From Humulus lupulus (taxonomy: Eukaryota > Streptophyta > Magnoliopsida > Rosales > Cannabaceae): a stretch of 64,000 bases of DNA. A program made the position numbers and the translations under genes. The stretch is from assembly GCF_963169125.1 (NCBI RefSeq), contig NC_084794.1, forward strand, positions 224,995,409 to 225,059,408. Reading direction: 5' to 3'. The notes under the pieces were generated by a model. The model was not told where the DNA came from and did not search any database. It was given only the letters and a program-made list of their open reading frames with translations. Numbering within the stretch: position 1 is the stretch's first letter; each line of letters begins with the position of its first letter. Shown piece by piece: positions 1 to 10,412 of this stretch.

Positions 1-1344
1 TTATATAAATTTAAAAAATTTTGTTAATTGTTTGTTCAAAGAGTCCTTTTATATTTAATAATTTTATGTTAAGATTTACAATAGCACTGTTTATTTTCTT
101 TCTACATCATTGTTTATTTTCTATTGTGTTTTGTTTAAATTTTTTTTAAGTTCATATATTTATTCCTAACAATGCAACAAAACATAATTGTTTGTTCATT
201 TGTCTCACAAAATAAACATATCAGTGTATTTTTTAAAACGAATTAAATTGATAATTATATCTAAATGTGCTGATTGTACTCATTATTATTCAAACATTTC
301 AGTTTTAAACATAGTCGATTCTATAACAAAAATACATAAACATATGTTATGCACATCACAATGTTAAATCAAATATATATATATATATATTTATATACAC
401 TTTAAAACAAAAATGAGATATAAATCTTGTGAAAAGCTTACCTTGCTGGAAAAAACGGTATCTCAAAATGGTAGATTCATCTATCAAATTATAAACATTA
501 TACTTTAGATCAACACCCTCAATTCCTCTATCAAATTATAAACATATTTATTTTCCTTTTAGCTTACATTTTTTTTTTACATTACTAACCACATTGTCAA
601 CAAATGCAAATTTGTTGAAGATATATATTAAAAAAAATTGACAATGACGCCTGGTTATATATTATGATTAATTATTTCACATATTTATTGTGTATATTAC
701 TTTTTAATGGTTTGATTTGTTCATTTATTTCTAAAAATACGTTTATGTTTATGTCTTTTATTTATGGAAAGTTACAAATTTTAAAACTCAAACATATAAA
801 GAAAGTGGCTGAAGTTATGAGATTGCATTTTTATAATTTTATATATTAAAATGGTATAGATTTTATATATTTCTGTAAATAGTTTAAGTAATGTTATTAC
901 AGTAATACTTTCACTTTTGTTGAATATAAGTAAAAAAATTTGGGCCCCTAATTTTTATATTTATATTAAGATATATATATTAATCTGATTGCTAAAATAA
1001 GTTTATTAATAAAAACTGATTGGGCTGCATTTTGTAATTGGGTCTGGTGATTAGTTCATTTAGCTTCAAAGAAAAAACGAAAATGCAAAAAGGCTAAACA
1101 ATTAGTCAATAGATTCATATGTATTTATAGTTTTGGGGGCCTGGGCTTTGGGGGCATTGTTGGGTTTTGATAACAACACCTGTAGTGCCCGAGTACTAAA
1201 CTAAACGACGGCAGTAATTTAAATAAAATAAGAATATTCAAATAAACCAAATATGCAAGTCACTTATGCGAGCATCCAAATAATGCTAAATTTTAATAAG
1301 GCTGTTATTTGGTATTTTAAGGTGCATAATATCATAGTGATTCT
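1..1344. other. AT-rich non-coding DNA, no gene seen
   Basis: About 1.3 kb of AT-rich sequence. The only open frame of note (664-849, 61 codons) is low-complexity, rich in F, I, L and Y, and has no recognisable motif, so I do not call it. Two short G-rich stretches near 940 and 1130-1160 have no clear repeat partner. I see nothing functional here. Confidence 0.6.
373..390. repeat. (AT)n microsatellite
   Basis: An uninterrupted run of nine AT dinucleotides, directly visible. Similar runs occur at 10423-10442 (copia leader) and near 23749. Confidence 0.9.
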
Positions 1345-1560
1345 TATAGCGGTAAGGTCCGCCGCTAATTAGATCAGTGTCTACCGGTAATTGAAATTAG
1401 CGGCGGGGTTCCGCCGCTACTGCCCCGCTGCTAATTAATGGCCGCTAATAAGTATTATTAGCGGCAAATAGTAGCGGCGGAACTTGTCGCTAATACATGT
1501 GTCAGAGACGAAGTTATTAGCCGCGGGGTCCGCCGCTAATAATTTTTTTATTATACTTTT
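1345..1560. mobile_element. CACTA-type subterminal repeat block
   Basis: The block holds many copies, in both orientations, of a 10-12 bp word of the form TTAGCGGCGGA / TCCGCCGCTAA, spaced 10-30 bp apart in otherwise AT-rich DNA. Clustered subterminal repeats like this are typical of plant CACTA (En/Spm) elements, and the same word recurs at 27420-27750 next to a clear CACTA terminus. I could not find a CACTACA terminus on this side; the nearest candidate, around 1335, is degenerate. The adjacent minus-strand coding relic fits a CACTA element. Confidence 0.6.
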
Positions 1561-1772
1561 TAATATTAATTTAAAATAAATCAATATTTATTAAATTTAA
1601 ATATTTTTAAAAATAATTCATAATAAATTTTAATAAAATATATAATTAATTAATTTAAACATAACTAACATTAAAATTAATATACTTTTAATATTTATCA
1701 AACTAACTAATACTGTTATTGTCATTAAAAATAAATACACTGTTAATTTAATCAAAATACATAAACTAATAA

Positions 1773-2682
1773 CTACATATAATCATTAAGGTCAATTTGG
1801 TAATTATCCTCATCTTCAACATTTTGTTGTGGCGGTAGCAATGGCTGTGTCTGTGGCGGTGAAGGAAAATAAGGCTGATGTAAAGATCGTCCAAGTGTGA
1901 GGTCCTCAAACTGATCCCGAGGCTGTGGCTATATCAGAATGGATAAAAAAAAGGTTGCTCATGTTGCTGCGACCCGCTCCCAAACTCACCATATCTAACA
2001 AATGGTTGCTACTACAAGGAACCCCCAAGTTCACCATACTGAGAAAATGGTTGTTGCTGCGATGAACCTTTTACCTCACTATACCTAATATTAGGTTGCG
2101 GATGCTGCATCGATCCTCCTTGAAAGTCGGTAAAGTTCAAATATAGTGGAGGAGACTGGGAAGAGCATCTAAACATGTACTAATTTTGATACTACGGAGG
2201 TTGTTGCGACGACATATATGACGGATACTGTGGAGGAGGTTGGTACTGTTGTTGTGGCGGTGTATGAAGGCCAGGATGGGCGGTGTTACTATAAGAAGAC
2301 ATACCACCTTCAAATTGTAATGGCAAATACATTTGCAGAAAGCTGTCAAACCGTGGGTTATACAGATTACTGGGTTGCTGAGGTGTCACCATTTGAATCA
2401 TCCCACACATTGCCTTCATCATCAGAGCCATAGTAATCATATCTTCATTAAGCGTAGGAGCAGTATGTGCTTGGGACTAACTTTGATTTGTAGACCTGAA
2501 GCTTGACTTTCTCACTTTCCCTTTCACCCTATAACTCACTCCTCTTTGGTACTTAATATCTCGTATTGATCGACCGGGGACGAATCAACGCCAGATTTAT
2601 TACCAGACCCCTCACTTTAATGTTGAGACTGCCTATCAAGCTGTTACCTCTGAAGCTCCGCCGCCATTTTTCTTTTATTCAT
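1773..2682 (-). pseudogene. Decayed CACTA-associated protein, Pro/Gln-rich C-terminal half
   Basis: Reading the minus strand from the ATG at 2682, the translation begins MNKRKMAAELQR and then meets stops. An 82-codon open stretch follows (2440-2192) with a Met-rich segment near the motif MITMALMMKAM and a Pro/Gln-rich tail (TPPQQQYQPPPQYPS). With frame changes the same composition continues (repeated QQPF.YGE.G units) to an acidic end, VEDEDNYQIDLND, just before a TAG at 1773. Tails like this are common on the second protein of plant CACTA elements, and the flanking GCGGCGG repeats support that reading. Several stops and at least two frameshifts make it non-functional. The family assignment is inferred from composition and context. 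No catalytic domain is present in the window. Confidence 0.45.
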
Positions 2683-3951
2683 GGTCAAATTTATTTAAAT
2701 TTATCTCATGTTATTTTATGATAACTTATGTTATTTTGTAATGACTTCCTTTTTTCGCAAATTATTTATGATAATTTATTGTACAACCTTTTTAATAAAT
2801 ATATTTTATCTTTATTCTAAAATTAAATTATTTTTCTATTTATAATTATTAAATTAATAAATATAATTTAATAATTGTAAAATAAATTAAATTTATTTAT
2901 AATAATTACATTTATATTAAACAACCATAATTTATTTATTTTTAATAATTTTAATAAATACCAACATTTTATTTAATATTATTATAGTAAAGCACTCTAT
3001 TACATTTTATGGTAACTAGTAAACCGTACAAACCTTTAATAGTAATTTCGGTGGTTATCATTTAAAAATAAATAAGCAGTGGTTATAACTTTTGATATTA
3101 TTTAAACAGAGCGAAACTATGTCGTGTGCATTGGAGGAACCTTAACATATAACAAATGAAATTCTTTCAAAATAATTTTAATAAAACTGGTAAACTTTAC
3201 AAATCTAAGAAATGATACAAAACTCATACTTAGCAACAAGTGAGCAAGAGTGTGTGTATTAATATATTTTGCGACAGGAAACAAAATTATTATGCTGACT
3301 AACATTAAATAAAATATTTTCACAAAGTGTAAATTATTATGCTGACTAACAATAAATTAATATATTTTAAATAAATTTTTATACTAAAAATATGTTAGTA
3401 TTCATCATTACTCAAAATAAATTAGGGACACTATTGTGGGGGAGTATTATTAATATAAACACATATTAAGACCAAGAAAATGACTCATTTTTTCCTATCT
3501 TCTTCCATTCTTTGTGAAATTATTACTAGTACATGCCCCGGACATAAATCCCACAAAGAATAATCAGGCATATATATATGTGTGTGCTTAGCTCTGACTT
3601 ACATGTTGATATAAAGTCAGCAAACAAGTTTCTTTTTTAAAGACAAATTAATATTTATCTTTTCCTGACTAATTTAACTATATTAAGTAGAATCATTGCC
3701 ACAAAAAAAAAGTATATTAAGTGATATATTAACTTGCCAAAATTACAAATCAAGATACTAATATGAACAAGATACTAATTAAAGGACTTGGCACTCAAAT
3801 AATGCACACTCAACTAATATAAAATAAAATTTTCAGAAAAATATGTAGTTACTATAATCCAAACTTGTGAAGAGGAGTTGTTGTCATAGGTGTGCTGCTG
3901 TCTTGTTAAGCCGCCGATAAAGAAAAAATTCAAACAAAAAAATATTGTAAT
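2683..3951. other. AT-rich non-coding DNA, no gene seen
   Basis: Very AT-rich sequence with TTTAAAT/ATTTAATT-type words throughout and no frame with recognisable coding content. It may be the inside of the CACTA remnant or unrelated spacer. It ends at the Cassandra LTR. Confidence 0.55.
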
Positions 3952-4370
3952 TGTAATGTCCTACGTCATTATGGTTGCTTCCTGGAATAACGACTGCCCC
4001 TACAAACCAACACAAGTCTTTCCAGCGTGCTTTGTCCTCACTCGCACGCTTCCTGGGAAAACTTCCCAAGAGGTCATCCATCATAGGATTGCTCCAGGTC
4101 AAGCATGCTTAACTTTGGAGTTCTCAAGGGATGAGTTACCGAAAAGAAGATGCATCTTGTTGGCATAGGTAGTACCCATCAATCCATTTAAGCCATCTTC
4201 AACTGTGTAGTCTCATACCTACACAGTCTTAGAATTATCCCCAGGCGATGTGAGATTGCACAACTTTACCCAGTCTTCCCCCCTATGGATCACGGGATAT
4301 TAACTGTCACAATCACCCTCCCTTAGGGGTCTGACGTCCCCGTCGGCTACACTTCCGGTTGGGTCAAGGC
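3952..4370 (-). mobile_element. Cassandra TRIM, 3' half (LTR plus internal end), minus strand
   Basis: On the minus strand a 360-bp LTR runs from TGTGACAG (4311) to GACATTACA (3952). It is preceded by a short internal stretch (4370-4312) ending in a purine-rich tract, CCTAAGGGAGGGTGAT, in the expected polypurine-tract position. The middle of the LTR resembles 5S rRNA (separate entry). A short, non-coding TRIM with a 5S-like LTR is the hallmark of Cassandra. The 5' half is missing: at 4370 the sequence switches to Tekay-type LTR. An opposite-strand copy lies at 4926-5284 and most of the LTR aligns to it by eye. Confidence 0.85.
4035..4143 (-). ncRNA. 5S rRNA-like segment inside Cassandra LTR (minus copy)
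   Basis: Read on the minus strand it contains GAGAACTCCAAAGTTAAGC followed by a box-A-like AAGTTAAGCATGCTT and a box-C-like GATGGATGACCTCTTGGGA. These correspond to the pol III internal control region of plant 5S rRNA, with several substitutions. It is retrotransposon-borne and not a ribosomal 5S gene. Whether pol III still transcribes it cannot be told from sequence. Confidence 0.75.
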
Positions 4371-4925
4371 TAACGTCCTGCGTTTTCGGGTACCTTGAAA
4401 CGACTCGGGTCAGGATTGTTTTCCCCGAGCCAAGAATATTATTTTAAATAATATTTTATTTTGTTTGGAATTTATTTCCATGAGTTGTTGCTAGCCAAAT
4501 TATGAATTTTGTGTTTAAAAGTCAAGATAAGACTTTCAGTCTTAGACCGACACAAAAACCCTGATCGGATAAAAATCTCGGAAAATAAAATGAAAAACTA
4601 TGGCAAATATATTTTGGGCATAAAATACATTCATAAAAACTAAAGTTTAGTCAAAAAATAATAAACCTAAGAGAAAATGGAAATTTTAGGGCATTTTGTG
4701 TTAAATGCATAATTTTGCCGAATTGGGGAATTTTATTTCATAAATGGACCTTAGGTTAAATTTTATTGTGATTAATTAAATTAAATGTGAGAGACATTTA
4801 ATTTAATTATTATATGTTAAGTTTTGTGTTTAAAACTTAATAAGGGTGAAAAAGGTTATAGGAAGTCAAATTGTATTTTTTTCTTCTTAGGAAATATTTA
4901 TCAACCCTAATATCAAAAAAAAAAT
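4371..4925 (+). mobile_element. Tekay-type gypsy LTR fragment (first ~555 bp)
   Basis: Aligns almost base for base with the start of the LTR at 23199 (from 23202 to about 23750), including the TACCTTGAAACGACTCGGGT segment near its start. It lacks the first two bases of the LTR (TG) and breaks off where the plus-strand Cassandra LTR begins. The simplest reading is that it is what remains of the 5' LTR of the Tekay-like element whose leader, gag, pol and 3' LTR lie downstream, but it could be a separate copy. Confidence 0.75.
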
Positions 4926-5284
4926 TGTAACAGTCAGTATCCCGTGATCCGTAGGGGGAAAGACCGGATAAAGATGTGCAATCCCACATCGCTTGGGATG
5001 ATTCTAAAACTGTGTAGGTATGGGACTACACAGTTGAATATGGCTTAAATGGATTGATGGGTACTACCTATGCCAACAAGATGCATCTTCTTTTCGGTAG
5101 CCCATCACTTGAGAACTCCAAAGTTAAGCGTGCTTGACCTGGAGCAATCTTATGATGGGTGACCTCCTAGGAAGTTTTCCCAGGAAGCATGCGAGTGAGG
5201 ACAAAGCACGCTGGAAAGACTTGTGTTGGTTTGTAGGGCCAGTCGTTATTCCAGGAAGCAACCATAGTGACGTGGGGCGTTACA
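4926..5284 (+). mobile_element. Cassandra TRIM LTR, plus strand
   Basis: A 359-bp LTR from TGTAACAG to GGGCGTTACA, followed two bases later by a primer-binding-site-like TTGGCATCACAGC (tRNA-iMet type TTGGTATCAGAGC with changes). It carries the same 5S-like core as the minus-strand copy. No matching 3' LTR follows; within 100 bp the sequence reads as leader of the Tekay-like element. It is therefore a solo or recombined Cassandra LTR, and the exact join to the Tekay leader is not resolvable by eye. Confidence 0.8.
5097..5205 (+). ncRNA. 5S rRNA-like segment inside Cassandra LTR (plus copy)
   Basis: Contains AGAACTCCAAAGTTAAGCG, then TGCTTGACCTGGAGCAATC and ATGGGTGACCTCCTAGGAAG, matching the A box, intermediate element and C box order of plant 5S rRNA. 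It is better preserved than the minus copy in the box C region. Part of the Cassandra LTR, not a ribosomal gene. Confidence 0.8.
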
Positions 5285-5380
5285 GTTGGCATCACAGCTC
5301 GAGTTGAGCCAGTCGTTATTTCAGGAAGCAACCATAGTGATGTGGGGCGTTACAGTTGGCATCACAGCTCGAGTTGAGCC
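5241..5380 (+). repeat. Two 70-bp tandem units of LTR end plus PBS
   Basis: 5241-5310 and 5311-5380 are near-identical 70-bp units, each starting AGTCGTTATT and ending GAGTTGAGCC, with only two or three differences. Each unit contains the last 44 bases of the Cassandra LTR and the following primer-binding region, so the LTR end and PBS (5286-5298 and 5356-5368) are present twice. Confidence 0.9.
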
Positions 5381-5514
5381 GGTTCTATAGACAACCCACA
5401 TGTACATTTCGCAAAGATAGATCGACACTCACTGTAAGTACTGTCTTTTTATATATGTTTCCTTTGCCTTCTTTTATTTACCTCAATTCTATAAACTGTA
5501 GGTTATGGCCAATA

Positions 5515-5800
5515 TACTTGAGATAGGATACCTTGTGATAGAAAAACCTACCCATAATCCCTACGCTTAGGATCAATTACTATAGACTCCTTAATGATGA
5601 GAATCCTCGACGCTTCAAGAACGATCAACGACATCGGCGTGTCATTTGGAAATGGGTGCATTACATGACAGAAGTCTCAGATAGGGCCAACACACCCGAG
5701 CGACGGAGAGTGTAATATGCCAACACTTGTCTGAGATGCTCGGCACAGACATGGTTTCGTCATAGGCGTTGGCGGCTAGTTCACAACACGTGGGGTGACT
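5515..5800 (+). pseudogene. Leader ORF of Tekay-like element, first part (decayed)
   Basis: A reading frame starts at ATG 5515 (MANILEIGYLVIEKP...), meets a stop near 5570, and continues in another frame as a basic, Trp/Arg-rich stretch (NDENPRRFKND, then RHRRVIWKWVHYMTEVSD, then NTPERRRV, one TAA, then RHRRWRLVHNTWGD) up to the copia insertion at 5801. Across the insertion the sequence resumes at 17689. I do not recognise a domain. It lies between primer-binding site and gag, so if real it is an extra ORF upstream of gag. One frameshift and two stops show it is dead here. The claim rests on amino-acid texture only. Confidence 0.4.
5796..5800 (+). repeat. Target site duplication TGACT (left)
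   Basis: TGACT immediately precedes the first copia LTR; the same five bases follow the last copia LTR at 17684-17688. Nothing comparable flanks the middle LTR, so the whole 5801-17683 block behaves as one insertion. Confidence 0.85.
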
Positions 5801-6025
5801 TGTTAGGAGTATGTCGTAAAAGCATGTAAAAGACATTTATTATTTCGATGAATAAATAAATACAATGGTTTATTATTGTTATATTTAGATTATTAAATTA
5901 TTGTTTGAATAATTTTGTAAATATCAGAAAAATTCCATATTCATTATTGAGGATGTGATCTTGTATTAGTATGAGAGAATTATGATCACATGAATGAATA
6001 AAAATAGTCAACAACAACAAATTGA
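5801..6025 (+). mobile_element. Copia LTR 0, truncated to its first 225 bp
   Basis: Starts TGTTAGGAGTATGTCGT and follows the other two LTRs closely until about 6025, where it jumps straight into the pol pre-integrase region (CTGTCTAGAAGGCAAAATG). The remaining ~1.6 kb of LTR, PBS, leader and gag are deleted. Confidence 0.85.
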
Positions 6026-8532
6026 ATGCTGTCTAGAAGGCAAAATGACCAAGAGACCTTTCTCTGCTAAAGGTTCAAGAGCCACAAAACCACTTCAGCT
6101 AGTACATACGGATGTTTGTGGTCCATTTAATGTACAAGAAAGAGGAGGTTATGAATATCTCGTCACTTTAATTGAATATCATTCAAGATATGGTTACCTA
6201 TATTTGATGCAAAGAAAATCTGAAACTTTTGGAAAGTTCAAAGAATTTCAAGCAAAAGCTGAAAAGCAATTAGGTAAATCACTAAAAGCACTTCGATCTG
6301 ATCGAGGAGGAGAGTACTTGGAATTTGAATTGGAGGACCATCTACGTGAGCATGACATTCAATCCCAACTCACAGCACCTGGAACGCCACAACAAAATAG
6401 TGTTTCAGAAAAATAAAATAGAACGTTATTATATATGGTTATATCAATGATGAGTTTCTCATCATTACAACTGTCATTCTGAGGCTATGCGATTCAATGT
6501 GTTATATACATATTGAATGATGTTCCATCTAAGTCTATCCAAAAGACACCCATAGAATTATGGAATGGTTGTAAACCTAGTTTACACCATTTTCGAATTT
6601 GGGGGTGTCCTGCACGCGTGATTAAAGGAAAGACCGGGAAGTTGGAATCACGCTATGAAGTGTGCATGTTTGTGGGATATTCCAGAGAGACTGGAGGTGG
6701 AATTTTCTATAGTCCAAAAGAAAATAAAAGATTTGTATCGACAAATGCAACTTTTCTTGAATATGACTATGTTAATAACCACAAACCTCGTAGAAAGGTT
6801 TTTCTGGAGGAGATGATCTCGAATGAAATTGCAAAGTCACCAGCAATAACCAATGAAAAACGACAAGAGGAAACTGATAGTTCTAGTCAGAATAGTAGAG
6901 AACCTCGTCGTAGTGGGAGGGTTAGTAAGCAACCCACACGCTATGAACACGAAGTTCAAATGCTTGTGTCTGACACAAACAAAGACGATCCATAGACATT
7001 TAAAGATGCAATGAATGATTCTGACAAGGAAAAAATGGCAAGAAGCCATGAACCAAGAAATGGAATCGAAGAATTCCAATTCTGTCTGGGTTCTTGATGA
7101 TCCACCTGAGAATATCAAACCCATTGGTTGCAAGTGGATATTCAAGAAGAAAAGAGGAGTAGATAGGAAAGTAGAGACTTTCAAAGCAAGGCCTGTAGCC
7201 AAAGGTTACACACAGAAAGAAGGGGTTGACTATGAAGAAACCTTTTCTCCTGTAGCCATGCTAAAATCCATTTGTATACTCTTGTCCATAGCTGTGTGCA
7301 TGGATTACGAGATCTGACAAATGGATGTCAAAACACCTTTTCTGAATGGCTACCTTGACGAAACCATTTTCATGTCTCAAGCAGAAGGGTTCAAATTAAA
7401 AAGGTCAAGAGCAAAAGTTTTGCGAGCATCTTAGGTCCATTCATGGACTCAAACAAGCTTCTAGATCTTGAAATCTTAGATTTGATGACACAAGTAAAAC
7501 ATTTGGTTTTTGAACAAAATATTGACGAATCTTGTGTCTATAAACAAATCAAAGATGGTATAGTAGTATTCCTCGTTCTTTACGTTGATGATATATTACT
7601 GATCGGAAATGACATAACATCATTATCAAAGGTAAAGAACTGGTTAGTTGAACAATTCCAAATGTAAGATTTGGGAGAAGCCAAGTATGTTCTGGGCATT
7701 AAGATTCTTAGAGAGAGACAGAACAAAAACTTTGGCACTATCTCAAGCAACTTATATTGATAAGGTGCTAGAACGCTTTAATATGCAAAACTTCAAAAAG
7801 GGTGATATGCCAACCCGTTCTAGAGTATTCCTTTCCAAGGAGTAGTGTCCCAAAACACCTCAAGTTGAGGAAGACATGAGACAGTATCCCTATGCCTTAG
7901 CAGTAGGCAGTCTGATGTATGCCATGTTGTGTACAAGACCTGACATTTGTTATGTAGTAGGGATAGTTAGCCGTTATCAATCCAATCCTAGATTGATTCA
8001 TTGGATTGCAGTGAAGAATATTCTCAAGTATCTTAGAAATACTAGAGATTATATGCTTGTATATTCAGGTGGAGACCTAAACCCCACTGGTTACACTGAT
8101 TCTGATTTTCAATCAGGCAGAGACAATCGAAAATCGACTTCTTGATCAATGTTCACTCTTGGTGGTGGAGCAGTTGTCTGGAGAAGCATTAAGCAATCCA
8201 GTATAGCGGATTCAACCATGGAAGTTGAATACATAGCAGCTTGTGAAGCAGCTAAAGAGGCAGTTTTGCTCAAAAATTTCTACTCCGATCTGGAAGTTAT
8301 ACAAGAAGTAAAGAAACCACTTGTTCTTTACTGTGAAAACAGTGTAGCAGTAGCTAATTCTAAAGAACCAATAAGCCTTAGTTAGAGAAATCATACAAAG
8401 AGGAGATGTGTCCATTCTGAAAATCGCATCAGAACATAACTTGGCAGACCTGTTTACAAAGACGCTTCCTGAAAGCAATTCGAGGGTCATGTACGTAATA
8501 TGGGATTGAGAGAAATGCCCTACTTGCTTTAA
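6026..8532 (+). pseudogene. Copia pol, unit 1 (integrase, RT, RNase H), inactivated
   Basis: In order: end of the pre-integrase zinc region (CLEGKMTKRPFSAKG), integrase core (QLVHTDVCGPF; LRSDRGGEYLEFE; TPQQN) 6060-6530, integrase C-terminal part 6513-6990, reverse transcriptase 7015-7840 with the GCKWIFKKK segment and an intact YVDD box (LYVDDILLIGND, near 7580), and copia RNase H 7876-8530 (YTDSDFQSGRDNRKSTS, SIADSTMEVEYIA, YCENSVAVANS). Stops at 6414, 6993, 7315, 7665, 7843 and 8143, a frameshift near 7400 and a 37-bp deletion near 8375 relative to unit 2 break it. No gag or protease is present. The polypurine tract AAGTGGGAGA follows at 8537-8546. Confidence 0.9.
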
Positions 8533-8547
8533 GTACAAGTGGGAGAT

Positions 8548-10397
8548 TGTTAAGAGTATGTCATAAAAGCATGTAAAAGACATTTATTATTTCGATGAAT
8601 AAATAAATACAATGGTTTATTATTGTTATATTTAGATTATTAAATTATTGTTTGAATAATTTTGTAAATATTAGAAAAATTCCATATTCGTTATTGAGGA
8701 TGTGATCTTGTATTAGTACGAGAGAATTATGATCACATGAATGAATAAAAATAGCCAACAACAAAAAATTGAAGTTATGGAATTCTTTAATTAGGGTTGT
8801 AAGTACAGTTTGTTGAGTATCATGTTGATACAAATAATTTAGATTCAGATTATTGATGTGGTAAGACATCTCGGTAAATGTGCTTTATATAATATGATTA
8901 TGTATAACTTGAACCGATATGAATAAAAGTCTTTATCCAAAAACCATTTAATAATAAAGACTTGTAATTCATATCATAACTGATGATCATTTATAGATCA
9001 ACCTAAATCTTGAGTGTTCATGAACTCTTGTTCATGTTTATTAAATCTTTTGATTCATTCGTTAAGGTCTCTTCATAGAATGAGGCTAATGACTTTTGTT
9101 TTGGAGATTTAATATCATGGATGGCTGGGAACATATATCAACAATATGAAATCTAATCTTTCCTAACGGATCATATATTGGTTCCCATACGGGTTAATTC
9201 TGGAACTGAATGATTTTGAGCTCAAATCTATAATTAGATTATAGATTAATTATTCACTAGTGAATTAATGTTACTTAAGGAATAATATGTAATTTATGAA
9301 CTAATTAATTAGAGGGTTGAACTATTGTAGGATGGTTATATTAATGGACGACTTAAAGGAAGATTTCTATAAAAGTATATCTATAACATAAAGAGTTCAA
9401 TTATGAATTTATAGTGTAGAAATATCAGAATTAATAAATTAACTATTATAATTAAAGAGTTTAATTATTTAGTTTAAATTTATTGGAGTTTAATGTTATA
9501 TGTCTATGGTTCCCGAAATGGCTCAAACAAACACTGACAAAGATAAATACAAAAATGGGCGAAATGACTTATTTGATAAATAAAATATGTTTCTATGCAC
9601 TAAACATAATTATTGTATAATTATATGTAATTAATTAATTATTTGATTTAACAAAAATATAATTAATTTATTTTTGGGATTCCTGGTATTTAAATAATAA
9701 GAAAATTTGAGAAAAATCACATGCCCTTCTTGGCATGTGGTACACGTGTAGCACAATGCACAATCACTGTGCTACACACACAAGAAGCTTCTAGAAGTTT
9801 TTTGTTCCACAATTTTAGTTATTTAAATATTAAATAAATAATGAGATATTGTAATATGATTAAAATATTATTATTTAAACAAAATCTGATAACTGATTAG
9901 TTATTTTCAAATTGTTTAAAATAACTTATATTTTATTTTTAATATATTGGATATATTAAATATAGGAGATCAGTTTTTCAGAACGATACTTTTTAGTGAT
10001 AGAAAATATATTGTGAAATCTCCCTGAAAGAAATAGAACAATGATACAAGCATATGTCACTGTTCTTCACAAACTTAGGTCCAAACTTTATCAGATCTCA
10101 TGTGTTGAGAACATCTGATAAATAGATTTTGCCTATTATTTTGTATAGCGAGCACACACTCGTTATTTGTGTGTTGAGAATATTTTGGAAGATCTTGGTG
10201 TGAGATCTTAAGGATTTTTGCCGTACAAAAAGATACCAGCAAGGAAGAACTTGAGGTAATTTTCTATTCATCTCTTTGATTCAATATATATATATGTATG
10301 TGAAGAAGTAGATCTAGAAATCTTGTGGGGTTAAATTAATAATTTTTATTGTTGTTTCATTGCGTATAATATTTGATTTGATCTATAAAAATAAACA
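8548..10397 (+). mobile_element. Copia LTR 1 (shared by both units), 1850 bp
   Basis: From TGTTAAGAGTATG to ATAAACA, with a polypurine tract just upstream and a tRNA-iMet type PBS three bases downstream. It is the 3' LTR of unit 1 and the 5' LTR of unit 2. It carries strong inverted repeats: a 10-bp stem at 9225-9247 (AATCTATAAT/ATTATAGATT, loop TAG), the palindrome ATTCACTAGTGAAT at 9252-9265, an 8-bp stem at 9718-9739 and a 10-bp stem at 9746-9777. Confidence 0.9.
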
Positions 10398-10399
10398 AA

Positions 10400-10412
10400 T
10401 GGTACCAGAGCC
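10400..10412 (+). promoter_or_regulatory. Primer binding site, tRNA-iMet type
   Basis: TGGTACCAGAGCC lies two bases after the LTR end and differs by one base from the common plant copia PBS TGGTATCAGAGCC, complementary to the 3' end of initiator methionine tRNA. Confidence 0.85.

Noticed and set aside
664..849. 61-codon ORF
   Set aside because: AT-rich, low-complexity, no motif, no supporting context.
3890..4168. 92-codon open frame on plus strand
   Set aside because: It is the complement of the Cassandra LTR with its 5S-like core; no protein signature.
5097..5205. A genuine 5S rRNA gene
   Set aside because: It lies within a TG..CA bounded LTR with a PBS-like sequence after it, has many substitutions, and is repeated in the opposite LTR; it is Cassandra.
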